The notes under the pieces: model-generated
The model's database searches: none
The model's input: the letters and a program-made list of their open reading frames with translations, nothing else
Told to the model about the DNA's origin: nothing
Part shown: positions 1-8,714 of the stretch, piece after piece
Numbering within the stretch: the first letter of the stretch is position 1
Layout: each line of letters starts with the position of its first letter
Origin: DATAXP01 sp036272935
GTDB taxonomy: Bacteria; Planctomycetota; Planctomycetia; Pirellulales; PNKZ01
Reading direction: 5' to 3'
Assembly: GCA_036272935.1 (NCBI GenBank)
Contig: DATAXP010000073.1
Location: 1 to 64,000, forward strand
DNA: 64,000 bases
Made by a program: the position numbers and the translations under genes

Positions 1-838
1 TTGCCGTTGCTCCCGCCGCAGTCGCACAACAGCAGCAGACCGGAGGCGTGCCAGTAGTGTCGTTGCCCCAGCCGCTGCCACCACCGCCCGATGGCGTCGC
101 ACGCCAGTTGGCTCGTGTCCGCGCCGCGCGCCAAGAGCAGCAAGGCTTCGTTCCGCACCGTGTCGAATACGCCGTAGGGGACCAGACGTTGTTCGGACGT
201 GACGAAGTCGTGATCCCGCACATGGAACACGCCGTCGGTGTAGGCCCGACCAGGACGAAAGAACTCGCCCAACAGCTCCTTTTTCTTGGTGTCGATGCTG
301 ATCACCGGCCAGCCGCGACGCTCGTACCGACGCCGCAACTGGGCCAGGTACTGGAACTGCTCGTCGCGCTCGGGAAACTCGCTGCCCGCTTCGTCCTTCA
401 CCGCCTGCCGGCGACGCAGCCCCAAAGCTTCCGTCAGAATCCGCCGCACCGTATCGGCAGCGACCGAGAAGCCTTGGCCAGCGACTTCCTCGGCAATTTC
501 CGCCGGCGCGCGATTCGTCCATCGGAGAACCCGCCGTTTGATCCGCAACGATCTTCTCCACCGCCGCCTGCAATCCTGGCTGGGCGATGATAGCTTGCTT
601 ACGGCCCCCCTTTTTTTCGGACGCGCCCGGCCGCCTCGTCCACCGGCAGCTGCGCGACATCCTGCCGCCCGTGGCGAATCGTGTCCGGCTCGCAGCCAAA
701 CAACTCGGCCACGTATTGCTCGCCGCCATGACCGAGCTTCTCGGCTTCCACCGCCGCATACCGCCGTCGATCCTTCTCCGACAACGACTCATACAACGCC
801 TGCATGTGCCGCTCGATCGAATTTGCATAGGGCCTCAT
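1..838 (-). pseudogene. ISAzo13-type transposase, frameshifted and cut by window edge
   Basis: The reading begins at an ATG at 838 behind a strong AAGGAGGG ribosome site. Its first 79 codons (RYAAVEAEKLGHGGEQYVAEL) match the N-terminus of ISAzo13-family transposases. That frame stops at 599 just after a run of seven A and six G (minus strand). Family-like sequence resumes in a second frame (GRKQAIIAQPGLQAAVEKIV, about 598-513) and then in a third frame from about 524 to position 1 (RWTNRAPAEIAEEVAGQGFS, then VISIDTKKKELLGEF and LLLLCDCGGSNGN, which carry DDE-type aspartates). At the second switch a 14-bp word at 511-524 appears once where the family pattern calls for it twice, so a 17-nt deletion between direct repeats is the likely lesion. 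The element continues beyond the window. A dead insertion sequence is the simplest reading. Confidence 0.8.
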
Positions 839-946
839 CGCTCAACCCTCCTTGCCACGCTCCGCTACACTCCCTCCAGCATACTCCTTTCAAATCCCGA
901 AGTTATTCTTCGTGCGGGCCTAAGCGGCTTCCGTCGGCCCTGGCCA

Positions 947-1156
947 TCAAACCACATCAACGTATGCCACCGACGAGCCGGGGGGCGGAATTGGCTCGCC
1001 TTCCTGGCGCAAACCATCAAGGTGGAACTCGATCGCTTCGCGCATATTGGTCTCGCATTGCTCGCGCGTGGCGCCGGTCGAAGCACAACCCGGCAGGTCA
1101 GGTGAATAGCTGGAGAAACCGGTGGAAGTCGGCTCGATGACGACGAGGTATTTCAT
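947..1156 (-). CDS. hicB: HicB-family antitoxin
   Basis: A 69-residue protein with the HicB partial RNase H-like fold signature: MKYLVVIEPTSTGFSSYSPD, then LPGCASTGATREQCETNMREAIEFHL. In intact loci HicB binds and neutralises the HicA mRNA interferase and represses its own promoter. Its ATG overlaps the restored hicA stop by four bases (ATGA, 1153-1156), the usual coupled arrangement with toxin first. The protein ends shortly after the core domain and has no C-terminal HTH or RHH DNA-binding segment, as in short HicB variants. The partner hicA is frameshifted, so this antitoxin may now be unpaired. Family assignment is firm; function in this strain is inferred. Confidence 0.85.
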   Translation of the reverse strand: MKYLVVIEPTSTGFSSYSPDLPGCASTGATREQCETNMREAIEFHLDGLRQEGEPIPPPGSSVAYVDVV

Positions 1157-1337
1157 TTCATCCCTGCTTGCTTAAGAATACTGACCATCGTGCCTGTGGC
1201 AAGCTCGTCGCCCATGTGCCCGGTACCGTGACAAGGCCGGGCCGATTCGGGTGCTTAAACTGTCGATGGCTGCCCCGAGTGCGAACGAGACGCCATCCTT
1301 GCGATTCGATCCGGCGAATCATTTCGCGGACTTTCAT
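1153..1337 (-). pseudogene. hicA: HicA-family toxin with a one-base frameshift
   Basis: From the ATG at 1337 the first 43 residues are a canonical HicA dsRBD-like mRNA interferase: MKVREMIRRIESQGWRLVRT followed by RGSHRQFKHPNRPGLVTVPG, including the catalytic His of the GSHRQ motif. After VPG (about 1222) the frame changes to a non-family tail. The expected C-terminus (HMGDELATGTMVSILKQAGM) lies in the next frame and ends in a TGA that overlaps the hicB ATG. Restoring one base at the ...GGGCACATG... point joins both halves. The lesion may be a real inactivating mutation or a sequence error. The open frame can be extended upstream to 1412, but that extension is not family-like. Confidence 0.8.
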
Positions 1338-1410
1338 ATTTCTCAAGATTATAGCTTTTCTCGAGCGCCTTGCCGCCCGTGCCAATGTCCGTGAGTTTAC
1401 AGGAATCGCC

Positions 1411-3504
1411 ATGTTGACACGTTTGCTCCCCGTTGCCGTGTCGTTTGTAGCCGTGGCGTTCGTCGCCTATGCCGCGTTGGCCGCCCAGCCTCCGCAGCAG
1501 GCTCGTATTCCCAAGCCGGGGATCGAAGTGCCTGCCGAGAAGCGTGCGGCGCTGGAACAAAAGCTCGGCGAATTACGCAAGGCGATCGAGACAATCGAGA
1601 AGGGCAAGGACGAGGGCGAAATACGCAACGCGATCAAGGGCATCGAGAAGGGCAAGGATGCGCAGGCCAAGGCGTTGTTGCCCGACGTGCGCATCTACGA
1701 ACGTGCGGTCGGCGACGCGCTGGAGTTCGACGAGTTCTTCAACGTCAAAGAGCTAGCGACAGCCGACACGTTGCTCGACGAAGGGCTCCAGCGCGCCCGG
1801 CAGTTGGCCGAGGGCAAGGCTCCCTGGACCACGGCGACTGGACTGGTCGTGCGCGGCTACAAATCGCGGATCGACGGATCAGTGCAGCCGTTCGGGCTGG
1901 TGATCCCGCCATCGTACACGGCCCAGACCGCCGGGCGGTATCGGCTCGACATTTGGTTTCACGGCCGCGGCGAGACGCTCAGCGAGGTGAACTTTCTGAA
2001 CGAGCATCGCACGAAGGCCGGCCAGTTCACGCCGGCCGATACGATCGTGCTGCACCCGTATGGACGGTACTGCAACGCGTTCAAGTTTGCCGGCGAGGTC
2101 GACGTGTTCGAGGCGCTCGACGCGGTGCGTGCGAGCTACCGGGTCGATGAGAATCGCATCAGCGTGCGCGGCTTCTCGATGGGCGGGGCGGCGACATGGC
2201 ACTTCGCCGTGCACCACGCCGACCTATGGTTCGCGGCGAACCCCGGCGCCGGATTCGCCGACACGGCGCGCTACCTGAAGATTTTCGATTCCGGCGAACC
2301 CGAGCCGCCGTGGTACGAGCAGCGGCTCTGGCGGTGGTACGATTGCCCGCCGTACTGCCGCAACCTGTACCAGTGCCCGACGATTGCTTACTCGGGCGAG
2401 ATCGACAAGCAAAAGGCGGCCGCCGACCTGATGGCTGCGGCGCTGGCCGAGTACGACATCGACTTGATGCACGTCATCGGCCCGAAGACTGAGCACAAAT
2501 ACCATCCCGACGCGGCCAAAGAAGTCGAGCGGCGGATGACGGCCCTGGCCCGCTATGGCCGCGACCTGGCACCGCTGAGCGTGCTGTTCGATACCGAGAC
2601 GCTCAAGTACAACCGCATGCACTGGGTCACTATCGACGGCCTGGAGCAGCACTGGGAGCGGGCACGAATCGATGCCGACTGCACCGATGACGGCGTGGTG
2701 ATCGACACCACGAACGTCACCGACCTGACGCTGCATTTCGAGCCGGGCGACGTGCCGTTCGACATCATGTTCCCGGTCAACGTGTCGATCGACGGCGACG
2801 AGTTGGTCGGCGACCATCCGCGCAGCGATCGGTCGTGGATTTGCCGGCTGCACCGCGAGAACGAGCACTGGAAAGTCGGCGCGCGTAGCGACGACGAGCT
2901 GCACAAGCGCCACAACTTGCAAGGGCCCGTCGACGACGCGTTCATGGATGCGTTCGTGTTCGTCGAGCCGACCGGAGACGAGGAACACGAAGCGATCGGC
3001 AAATGGGCGCGATCCGAGTTCGAGCTGGCGGTTGAATCGTGGCGGCGAATCTTTCGCGGCCGGCCACGTGTGAAGAAAGACACCGAGATCACCGACGACG
3101 ACATTGCCACGATGAACCTGGTGCTGTGGGGTAGCCCGCGCAGCAACGCGGTGATGAAGCGGATCGCCGAGCAGTTGCCGATTCGTTGGACGGATGAGCA
3201 AATCGAGGCCGACGGCGAGCAGTTCGCGGCCGAGGATCATGCGCTGGTGCTGATCTATCCCAACCCGCTCAACGACGAGCGGTACGTGGTGCTCAACAGC
3301 GGCTTCACGTTCCCCTACTCAGCCAACGGCAGCAACGCCAAGCAGACGCCGAAACTGCCCGATTGGGCGGTGATCAATGCCCGCACGCCTCGGCACGAGG
3401 ATGCTCCCGGCGAAGTGGTCGCGGCCGACTTCTTCGGCGAGCGATGGGAGGTCGCGCCGGTGCGCAATCGTGCGAAGCGGCAGCGCGTGGCGCTAAGCCG
3501 GTAA
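1411..3504 (+). CDS. Secreted alpha/beta-hydrolase (prolyl-oligopeptidase/esterase-like)
   Basis: A 697-residue exported protein. The ATG at 1411 has an AGGA site six bases upstream and starts a typical signal peptide (MLTRLLPVAVSFVAVAFVAY... cut near AALAAQ). The hydrolase domain spans roughly residues 140-370. Its nucleophile elbow is GFSMGG with Ser256, and His362 in TEHKYHPDA is the likely catalytic His. A C-terminal part of about 330 residues has no domain I recognise and includes a segment (NLVLWGSPRSNAVMKRIAEQ) that recurs in planctomycete PHB-depolymerase/peptidase-like proteins. The open frame could be extended to 1168, but that overlaps the hicA locus and lacks a start signal. The substrate is unknown; a periplasmic or surface ester or peptide hydrolase is inferred. 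Confidence 0.75.
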   Translation: MLTRLLPVAVSFVAVAFVAYAALAAQPPQQARIPKPGIEVPAEKRAALEQKLGELRKAIETIEKGKDEGEIRNAIKGIEKGKDAQAKALLPDVRIYERAVGDALEFDEFFNVKELATADTLLDEGLQRARQLAEGKAPWTTATGLVVRGYKSRIDGSVQPFGLVIPPSYTAQTAGRYRLDIWFHGRGETLSEVNFLNEHRTKAGQFTPADTIVLHPYGRYCNAFKFAGEVDVFEALDAVRASYRVDENRISVRGFSMGGAATWHFAVHHADLWFAANPGAGFADTARYLKIFDSGEPEPPWYEQRLWRWYDCPPYCRNLYQCPTIAYSGEIDKQKAAADLMAAALAEYDIDLMHVIGPKTEHKYHPDAAKEVERRMTALARYGRDLAPLSVLFDTETLKYNRMHWVTIDGLEQHWERARIDADCTDDGVVIDTTNVTDLTLHFEPGDVPFDIMFPVNVSIDGDELVGDHPRSDRSWICRLHRENEHWKVGARSDDELHKRHNLQGPVDDAFMDAFVFVEPTGDEEHEAIGKWARSEFELAVESWRRIFRGRPRVKKDTEITDDDIATMNLVLWGSPRSNAVMKRIAEQLPIRWTDEQIEADGEQFAAEDHALVLIYPNPLNDERYVVLNSGFTFPYSANGSNAKQTPKLPDWAVINARTPRHEDAPGEVVAADFFGERWEVAPVRNRAKRQRVALSR

Positions 3505-3523
3505 CTTCCGCCGGCGAACACGG

Positions 3524-3955
3524 CTATTTCGGGCGCCGTGGCTGCGGGTTCTGGCCGATCGTGCTGCCGTCGTGCGTCGGCAGGTCCTCGGCAATGCCGT
3601 GGGCACTGCGTCCGCCACGAGCACGCTGGTTGGCGATGCTTCCGCCGACCGCTCCGCCCGCGTGGCCGCTGTAGGCATCTTCCTCGGCGACGTCGCCGCG
3701 GGCATCGAAATCGCCGCTGCCCGCGGCAGCGTCGATATCGGCATTTTCGGGGGAGCCATCGCCGACGTTCGTCCCCGCCAGGCCGCCGAGCGGCCCGCCG
3801 CCCATGGTTTCGCCCACGGCATGCGGATCGCCCGCGGCGCTGCCGGCAGGTCCGCGAGCGTTCGGCGGCAGCTCATCGGGCCGATGGCGTGCGCCGATTT
3901 CCGCTTCGGTGTCGTCGGCCTCGGAACGGTTTGGTGAGTGGTGTTTGCGGGTCAT
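3524..3955 (-). CDS. Small acidic Gly/Ala/Asp-rich hypothetical protein
   Basis: A 143-residue hydrophilic protein beginning MTRKHHSPNRSEADDTEAEI. The start at 3955 is chosen because GGGAGGAT lies eight bases upstream; the longer frame to 4183 has no ribosome site. The sequence is low-complexity, rich in Gly, Ala, Asp and Glu, with no signal peptide, membrane segment or recognisable domain, and is probably disordered and cytoplasmic. It converges on the hydrolase gene with a 19-bp gap. I do not recognise it and propose no function. Confidence 0.55.
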   Translation of the reverse strand: MTRKHHSPNRSEADDTEAEIGARHRPDELPPNARGPAGSAAGDPHAVGETMGGGPLGGLAGTNVGDGSPENADIDAAAGSGDFDARGDVAEEDAYSGHAGGAVGGSIANQRARGGRSAHGIAEDLPTHDGSTIGQNPQPRRPK

Positions 3956-4206
3956 GAGTGATCCTCCCGTGACGGTTGCACCCGTCGTTCGATCCGCAAG
4001 TCGAGTGCCGTGATCGAGTTTCCTGCGGCGGCAGGCCAAGGTCGTCGCGAAGCAACGACGTTGCGTTTTCGCGTCCTGGAGTCCTTCGCTTCCGCCACGA
4101 GGAATGTTGCTTAATCGAGGCCGATGCTTGTGAGCTAGGTTCTCTAGAGAGGCCGCGAAATCACGTTCGTTTGCAGAAGCCAACCGAGAGCGAGGGAATA
4201 ACTACC

Positions 4207-5319
4207 ATGAAGAATGTTTTTGCCGCGATGGCAGTCATCGCAATTGCTTGCTCGCCGGCAACCTTATTCGCTCGCGGCGGTGGACATGGTGGCGGGCACG
4301 GCGGCGGACATCACGGCGGTGGCCACCACAGCGGCGGGCATCATGCCGGCGCTCACCATGCCGGCCATCATGCGGGGAACCACCACGACCATCACGGCCA
4401 TCACGCCAATTGGCACCACGGTGGCTGGCACGGCAATCACGACGGATTGCACGGTTGGCATCACGGCTATTGGAACAATTGGGGATCGTGGCCGGGCATT
4501 TGGGGCACCGGGGGCGGGCTCGGCTGGGGGGCAAACAACTACAGCTACAACAACCCATTCTGGAACGATTCGTACGCGGGCGCGGTGAACTACGCGCAGC
4601 CGATCAGGACGCGCTTTACGCCGCTCCCCACGACCGGAGCCCAACTGAACGCGAGGCCCGGCTATGGTGAAGGCAGCTCGGTGGCCCAAGGCGGAGCGCC
4701 ATCGCCCGAGGATGGTGAAGCGGCCAACGATTCCGACGAATCACCGGACGAAGCGACGGACAACGGCGACACGGCCGATGATTCCGAACCGAACGACGCC
4801 GACGCCAACGAAGAAAACGCCGAGCCGACCGCCGAGCAAAAACAAGCGATTGCGGACCTCGATTCGGCGCGCGAGGCATTCCGATCGGGCGACTACGCCG
4901 GCGCTCGCAAGCTGGCCGAGAAGGCGATCAGCCTTTGGCCTGAAGACGTCATCGCGCACGAATTCCGGGCGCTGACACTCTTTGCCGACGGAAAATATCG
5001 CGAAGCGGCCGCGGGCACGTACGCAGTGCTTGCCGGCGGACCGGGTTGGGACGAGCAAACACTGCAAGAGTTCTATCCTGATCGGCAAGTTTATGCGAAG
5101 CAGCTTGCGGAGTTGAAGCACTTCGCCAAGCAGCACCCCGAAGCAGCCGACGCCGCCTTCTTGCTGGCTTACCACGAGATGGTCGCCGGCCGGTTGGACG
5201 AGGCGCGTGCCCAGCTCGAGCACGTCGCGCGGCTGCATCCGAACGATCAGTTGACAGCCGAATTGCTCAAGGCACTGCGCACGCCGGCCACGGCGTCGAT
5301 CAAAACGGCCACCAAGTAA
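4207..5319 (+). CDS. Secreted His/Gly-rich protein with TPR-like C-terminus
   Basis: A 370-residue exported protein. The ATG at 4207 follows GAGGG at nine-base spacing and begins a signal peptide (MKNVFAAMAVIAIACSPATLFA). Residues 24-110 are a repetitive GGHHGGGHH-type stretch with dozens of histidines, then a Trp/Gly/Asn-rich segment. An acidic linker follows at about 160-210 (DDSEPNDADANEENAE). The last about 150 residues are helical pairs resembling tetratricopeptide repeats (SAREAFRSGDYAGARKLAEK and following). The His tract could bind divalent metals and the TPR part a partner protein; both are inferences. It stands alone on the plus strand, opposite the ECF-linked His-rich genes just downstream. 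Confidence 0.7.
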   Translation: MKNVFAAMAVIAIACSPATLFARGGGHGGGHGGGHHGGGHHSGGHHAGAHHAGHHAGNHHDHHGHHANWHHGGWHGNHDGLHGWHHGYWNNWGSWPGIWGTGGGLGWGANNYSYNNPFWNDSYAGAVNYAQPIRTRFTPLPTTGAQLNARPGYGEGSSVAQGGAPSPEDGEAANDSDESPDEATDNGDTADDSEPNDADANEENAEPTAEQKQAIADLDSAREAFRSGDYAGARKLAEKAISLWPEDVIAHEFRALTLFADGKYREAAAGTYAVLAGGPGWDEQTLQEFYPDRQVYAKQLAELKHFAKQHPEAADAAFLLAYHEMVAGRLDEARAQLEHVARLHPNDQLTAELLKALRTPATASIKTATK

Positions 5320-5379
5320 GTCGCGCCGGTGCGCGGCCGAACAACTTGCAGCCACTGGCGGCCCGATGACGCGGGGAAG

Positions 5380-5961
5380 TTAGAACCCTGCGTCGTCGGG
5401 CTTTCCCACCAGCTCATCGAGCCGCTGCTTGATGATCTCGTCTTTTTGTTCGCTGCGCTTCTTCACACCGGAACGCAGCCGGTCGAGTTGTTCTTCCAGA
5501 CGCTTGAGCTCGAGCTCACGTCGCTGCTGACGAACCTCGAAGTGCTCGGTCACCGTCGACTTGAGCTTGGCCAGCAGTTCGCCACGCTGAGCGGAATCGG
5601 TGGTGCGGCGGTACTGGTCGCCAAGTTCGGAAGAGCGCCGATCCAGCTCCGCGTCGCGATCGTACAGTTTCGCCATCTCGGGATCGGACTGCCGCAAGTC
5701 GCCGAACCGATGGTGATGCCCATGCGGCCCGTGTGGCGGCCCCTGACCGGGGCCACCAGGCGGGCCGTGGCGATCGTGCCACGGCGGCGGACGCTGGTCA
5801 TCCCCGCGCGCAGGCCGATCGGTTGGAGACTCCTGCAGCGCAGCGGCTTTGCCGGTTTGCTGCTTATCGGCAGCCTTTTCAGCATCGTCGGCCAACAGTG
5901 TTCGACCGGTCGACGTCGCCGCCAATGCTAATGCCATGCAGATTGCGAGTCGCACTGTCAC
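5380..5961 (-). CDS. Secreted His/Pro-rich coiled-coil protein
   Basis: A 193-residue protein. I place the start at a GTG (5961) because AGGAGG lies six bases before it; an in-frame ATG at 5988 sits upstream of that site. MTVRLAICMALALAATSTGR is the signal peptide. A Pro/Gly/His-rich stretch (about residues 55-90) is followed by about 100 residues of charged helix (DAELDRRSSELGDQYRRTTD, then RRELELKRLEEQLDRLRSGV) that looks like a periplasmic helical hairpin. The shape recalls Spy/CnrX/ZraP-type envelope proteins, but no diagnostic motif was seen. It is on the same strand as, and 143 bp downstream of, the His-rich gene that follows the ECF sigma/anti-sigma pair. Confidence 0.65.
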   Translation of the reverse strand: MTVRLAICMALALAATSTGRTLLADDAEKAADKQQTGKAAALQESPTDRPARGDDQRPPPWHDRHGPPGGPGQGPPHGPHGHHHRFGDLRQSDPEMAKLYDRDAELDRRSSELGDQYRRTTDSAQRGELLAKLKSTVTEHFEVRQQRRELELKRLEEQLDRLRSGVKKRSEQKDEIIKQRLDELVGKPDDAGF

Positions 5962-6104
5962 GGTCTGCCTCCTCGTATTTCGTTCCATGCCGTCCTGGCA
6001 TCAAGCTAAGGAAACTCGGACCATTTAATTCTATGCCACGGCAAATCGAGTAGGGTGGGCCTCACCGCGGCGGCTCGACCCACCCTACGTACTTTCGTCG
6101 ATTG

Positions 6105-7340
6105 TCAGAACCTTTCCACGTCGTCACGAGTTTCGACCTGCGAACGGTCATTGTCGCGGTCCGGCGGAGGGGGACGTCGCGGCGGCCCATCGGGTCCGCC
6201 ACGTCCCGGCGGCCCGCGATCGGGGCGATCGCCGCCAGAATCGCCGGGACCACGCCCGGGACGATCCTGCCCAGGCCGGCCGGGACCGCGCTCGGGACGA
6301 TCACCTTCGCGTCGGTCGGCATGCGGTCGATCGCGATCATCACGATCGGCACGCCGGTCGCTATCGTGGCTCTCACCATCGCGCCGGTCGCCATCGCGCC
6401 GTTCCATCTCACGACGATCGCCATCTCGGCGCTCACCATCTCGACGTTCACCTTCGCGCGGACCACGTGCTACACGGTGATCGTCGCCCTCATCGCGCGG
6501 CCGGTCCCACGGTCCCTGATGACCGCTGAACCGGGAGAACTCGGGCCGGTGCTCGCGTCCCCGCGGCGACCCATGGTGGAATTCAAGTGGTCCACGGTGA
6601 CCCATCTCCGGCCCAGGGCCGTGACGGCCGGGACCCATGGGCGGCCCGTGGTGCTCATGTTGATGAAACGCATGATGTTCATGATGCTCGTGCCACGGAT
6701 GATGCCCGTGCGGGCCACCCCAGAGCGGACGCGGACCTTCGCCGCCGTGGGCATGATGACCCGTCGGTGGACGGTGACCGTGGTGATGGCTGTAGCCGCC
6801 GTGGCCGTGATGCGAGTGTCCACGATGTCCCGCCGCATGATGGCCGCCGCCATGATGACAGTGGTGACCGTGATAATCATGGTGACCGTGACGGCCGCCG
6901 TGCGGACCGCCGCCATGGTGGGCGAAATGCTCGCCGTGGCCGTGGTGCCCAGCGTAACCGTGATGATCATGGCCGCGCGACCCATGCGGACCACCGTGGG
7001 AAGCGTGATGCCGCGGTCCATGTCCCGGTGGGGGACGGTGATGGCCAGCCATGTGGCGACTCGGCGGGCCGTGATGGTGACGCTCGCAATGCTCTCCGTC
7101 GCAGCGAGGACCGCCGTGCTGCATGCCATGCTGCTCGCCGTGATGGTGGTCGCCACGGTGATGTTCGCCGTGATGTGCATCGCCGTGATGCCCGTCGTGA
7201 TCGTGATGGCCGTGTTGGCCGTGGTGATGATCTCGATGACCATCATCATCCGAATCGTGATGGCGGTCGTCGGCACGAGCCCCCATTGCCACGGCGGCGA
7301 CCAACACGGCCGCGGCGGCAATCGTTTTCCAAATCGTCAT
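6105..7340 (-). CDS. Secreted extreme His-rich protein
   Basis: A 411-residue exported protein. The ATG at 7340 has AGGA eight bases upstream, and MTIWKTIAAAAVLVAAVAMG is a signal peptide ending at ARA-D. Residues 25 to about 265 are dominated by His with Gly and Asp (HHDSDDDGHRDHHHGQHGHH style). Residues 270-370 are Arg/Asp/Glu repeats (GERRDGERRDGDRREMERRD), and the tail is Pro/Gly/Arg-rich. Such composition implies metal binding and disorder. It lies 70 bp downstream of the anti-sigma gene, suggesting co-transcription and control by that sigma factor. The long open frames on the opposite strand here are shadows caused by the repeated codons. Confidence 0.7.
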   Translation of the reverse strand: MTIWKTIAAAAVLVAAVAMGARADDRHHDSDDDGHRDHHHGQHGHHDHDGHHGDAHHGEHHRGDHHHGEQHGMQHGGPRCDGEHCERHHHGPPSRHMAGHHRPPPGHGPRHHASHGGPHGSRGHDHHGYAGHHGHGEHFAHHGGGPHGGRHGHHDYHGHHCHHGGGHHAAGHRGHSHHGHGGYSHHHGHRPPTGHHAHGGEGPRPLWGGPHGHHPWHEHHEHHAFHQHEHHGPPMGPGRHGPGPEMGHRGPLEFHHGSPRGREHRPEFSRFSGHQGPWDRPRDEGDDHRVARGPREGERRDGERRDGDRREMERRDGDRRDGESHDSDRRADRDDRDRPHADRREGDRPERGPGRPGQDRPGRGPGDSGGDRPDRGPPGRGGPDGPPRRPPPPDRDNDRSQVETRDDVERF

Positions 7341-7410
7341 AAGCGTGTTCCTTTCTTCCCCGGTGAAGAAAAATCAAGATGCGTTGCGTTCTATCTCCCC
7401 ACACTGCTGC

Positions 7411-7962
7411 TCACAGTGGATGCGCATCGAGTTCATCCTCGAAGGCATCCATCTGCGCCCTCAAACCAGCCCAGTTTTCCAGTGGCACTCGCCAATCGGC
7501 GTCCACGTCGTTCACATCTTGTTGGGCGCCGGCCACCTCAGTCGACCACTGCTCGTCGTCCCAAACTGGAACAACCATAGAAGCACCGTCAGCCGGCGCT
7601 GTATTGTCGGGCGCAACACGTGCCAGTTGGGCGCCGGGGTCGGCGGCGGGTTGGCTAAGCCCCGCAGTCCACCACGAGATGCCAAGCGCAACGAGCACCG
7701 AAGCGGCTGCGGCCAGCAGGGTCAACTGCCGCCGCCGTCTGGCGCGTCGCAGGCGCTGCATCACACGGCAACTCAACAAATCGCACTGCTCGGCATCGAG
7801 CGTCGGTGTCGAGAGCCGGAGCAATTGATCCAGGGCGGACCATCCCTCATGCATGGCGAGCGACTCTTGCTCGTCAGCCCCGGGCGGCCATGGAGTTCCT
7901 GCGAATGGCTTCCGTGAAAACCACTGGTCATCGTTCGGCATTGATTCGCGTGATTCACTCAT
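7411..7962 (-). CDS. Probable membrane anti-sigma factor
   Basis: A 183-residue single-pass membrane protein. It has about 78 cytoplasmic residues, an Arg-rich stop (RLRRARRRRQ), one membrane helix (residues 79-100, LTLLAAAASVLVALGISWWT) and an 80-residue extracytoplasmic tail. Its ATG overlaps the stop of the ECF sigma gene by four bases, the usual translationally coupled arrangement for a cognate anti-sigma factor. No zinc-binding HxxxCxxC anti-sigma motif is visible, although DAEQCDLLSCRVMQRL carries two cysteines. Identity rests on topology and linkage. Confidence 0.7.
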   Translation of the reverse strand: MSESRESMPNDDQWFSRKPFAGTPWPPGADEQESLAMHEGWSALDQLLRLSTPTLDAEQCDLLSCRVMQRLRRARRRRQLTLLAAAASVLVALGISWWTAGLSQPAADPGAQLARVAPDNTAPADGASMVVPVWDDEQWSTEVAGAQQDVNDVDADWRVPLENWAGLRAQMDAFEDELDAHPL

Positions 7963-8495
7963 GGCGTTTCTTCGACCAGTACCCGTCGCAAAGCCGCGAG
8001 GCCGCGGCGGGCATGACTCAGCACAGTGTTTAAGGGCAATTCGAGGATGGCTGCGATTTCGTGAAATTCAAGCTGACCGTAGTACCGTAGCAACAGCGTT
8101 CGGCGTTGTGCCTCGGTGACAGCGTTCATGGCTGAGTGCAACTGCTCCAGCATTTCGGTTCGGCGCAGCGCGCCGTCCGGACCAGGCAAGGTGTCGTCGG
8201 CCGGTTCGATGCGCGACCAGGTTTCGGCATCGACCGGGGCCTCGCGGCGGCGGCTGCGATGATGGTCCCGCGCCAGCCGGTCGGCAATCCGCCACAAGTA
8301 CGCTCGTTCCAAGCCCGCTTCCGTGTAGCGATTTCGCGCCTCCCAGGCGCGACAAAAAACATCTTGCAGCAGGTCCTCGGCCCGGTGGCGATCGCGCAGC
8401 GACGCCGTCAAAAAACCCAGCAACGCCGGCGCGTACGTGCGCACCCAACGATTTAGCCGGGCTTCGGTGTCAGAGGGCGGTGTGCGATCAGTCAT
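7959..8495 (-). CDS. ECF-subfamily RNA polymerase sigma factor
   Basis: A 178-residue sigma-70 family protein with only regions 2 and 4, which defines the extracytoplasmic-function class. Region 2 is at about residues 17-90 (FLTASLRDRHRAEDLLQDVF, then CRAWEARNRY). Region 4 is at about 120-172 (VTEAQRRTLLLRYYGQLEFH, EIAAILELPLNTVLSHARRG), a helix-turn-helix that reads the -35 element. It is the first gene of a four-gene leftward group: sigma, anti-sigma, His-rich protein, coiled-coil protein. The group suggests envelope or metal stress control; the signal is not known. Confidence 0.9.
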   Translation of the reverse strand: MTDRTPPSDTEARLNRWVRTYAPALLGFLTASLRDRHRAEDLLQDVFCRAWEARNRYTEAGLERAYLWRIADRLARDHHRSRRREAPVDAETWSRIEPADDTLPGPDGALRRTEMLEQLHSAMNAVTEAQRRTLLLRYYGQLEFHEIAAILELPLNTVLSHARRGLAALRRVLVEETP

Positions 8496-8655
8496 GGCCC
8501 TACACCACTAGAACGATGTAGAACCAGGATTATTGCACGCTTCGTCGCCGCGGTCTCTGCCCACAGGTTCCGCGTGGCGCGGAATCGCCCTGAACACGAC
8601 CCCAGGCAAAGCCCGCCGGCTAGAACGCTTTTCGGCTAGCTATAGCGGCGAGGTC

Positions 8656-8712
8656 GGGTGCCATGCTCACGCTTGCGTGAGCATGTCCACGACGAGCGTG
8701 GACATGGCACCC
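8656..8712. repeat. Nested palindromic repeat
   Basis: GGGTGCCATG (8656) pairs with CATGGCACCC (ending 8712). Inside lie two further hairpins: CTCACGC/GCGTGAG and TCCACG(AC)GAGCGTGGA. It ends two bases before the kinase stop codon, so it could act as a terminator or mRNA-stabilising structure as well as being a dispersed repeat. Only one copy is in the window. Confidence 0.6.
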
Positions 8713-8714
8713 CG

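Noticed and set aside
599..617. Programmed -1 frameshift in the transposase
   Set aside because: A -1 slip at A7 leads into the frame used later, but the 30 codons in between are then not family-like. A different frame carries them, so two lesions fit better.
2224..3240. A 338-codon minus-strand open frame
   Set aside because: Shadow of the secreted hydrolase; no start signal and no recognisable motif.
6102..7580. A 492-codon plus-strand open frame
   Set aside because: It is the mirror of the His/Asp/Arg-repeat gene on the minus strand. Its Met/Val/Thr-rich translation follows from GTG/ATG codons opposite CAC/CAT, and it has no ribosome site.
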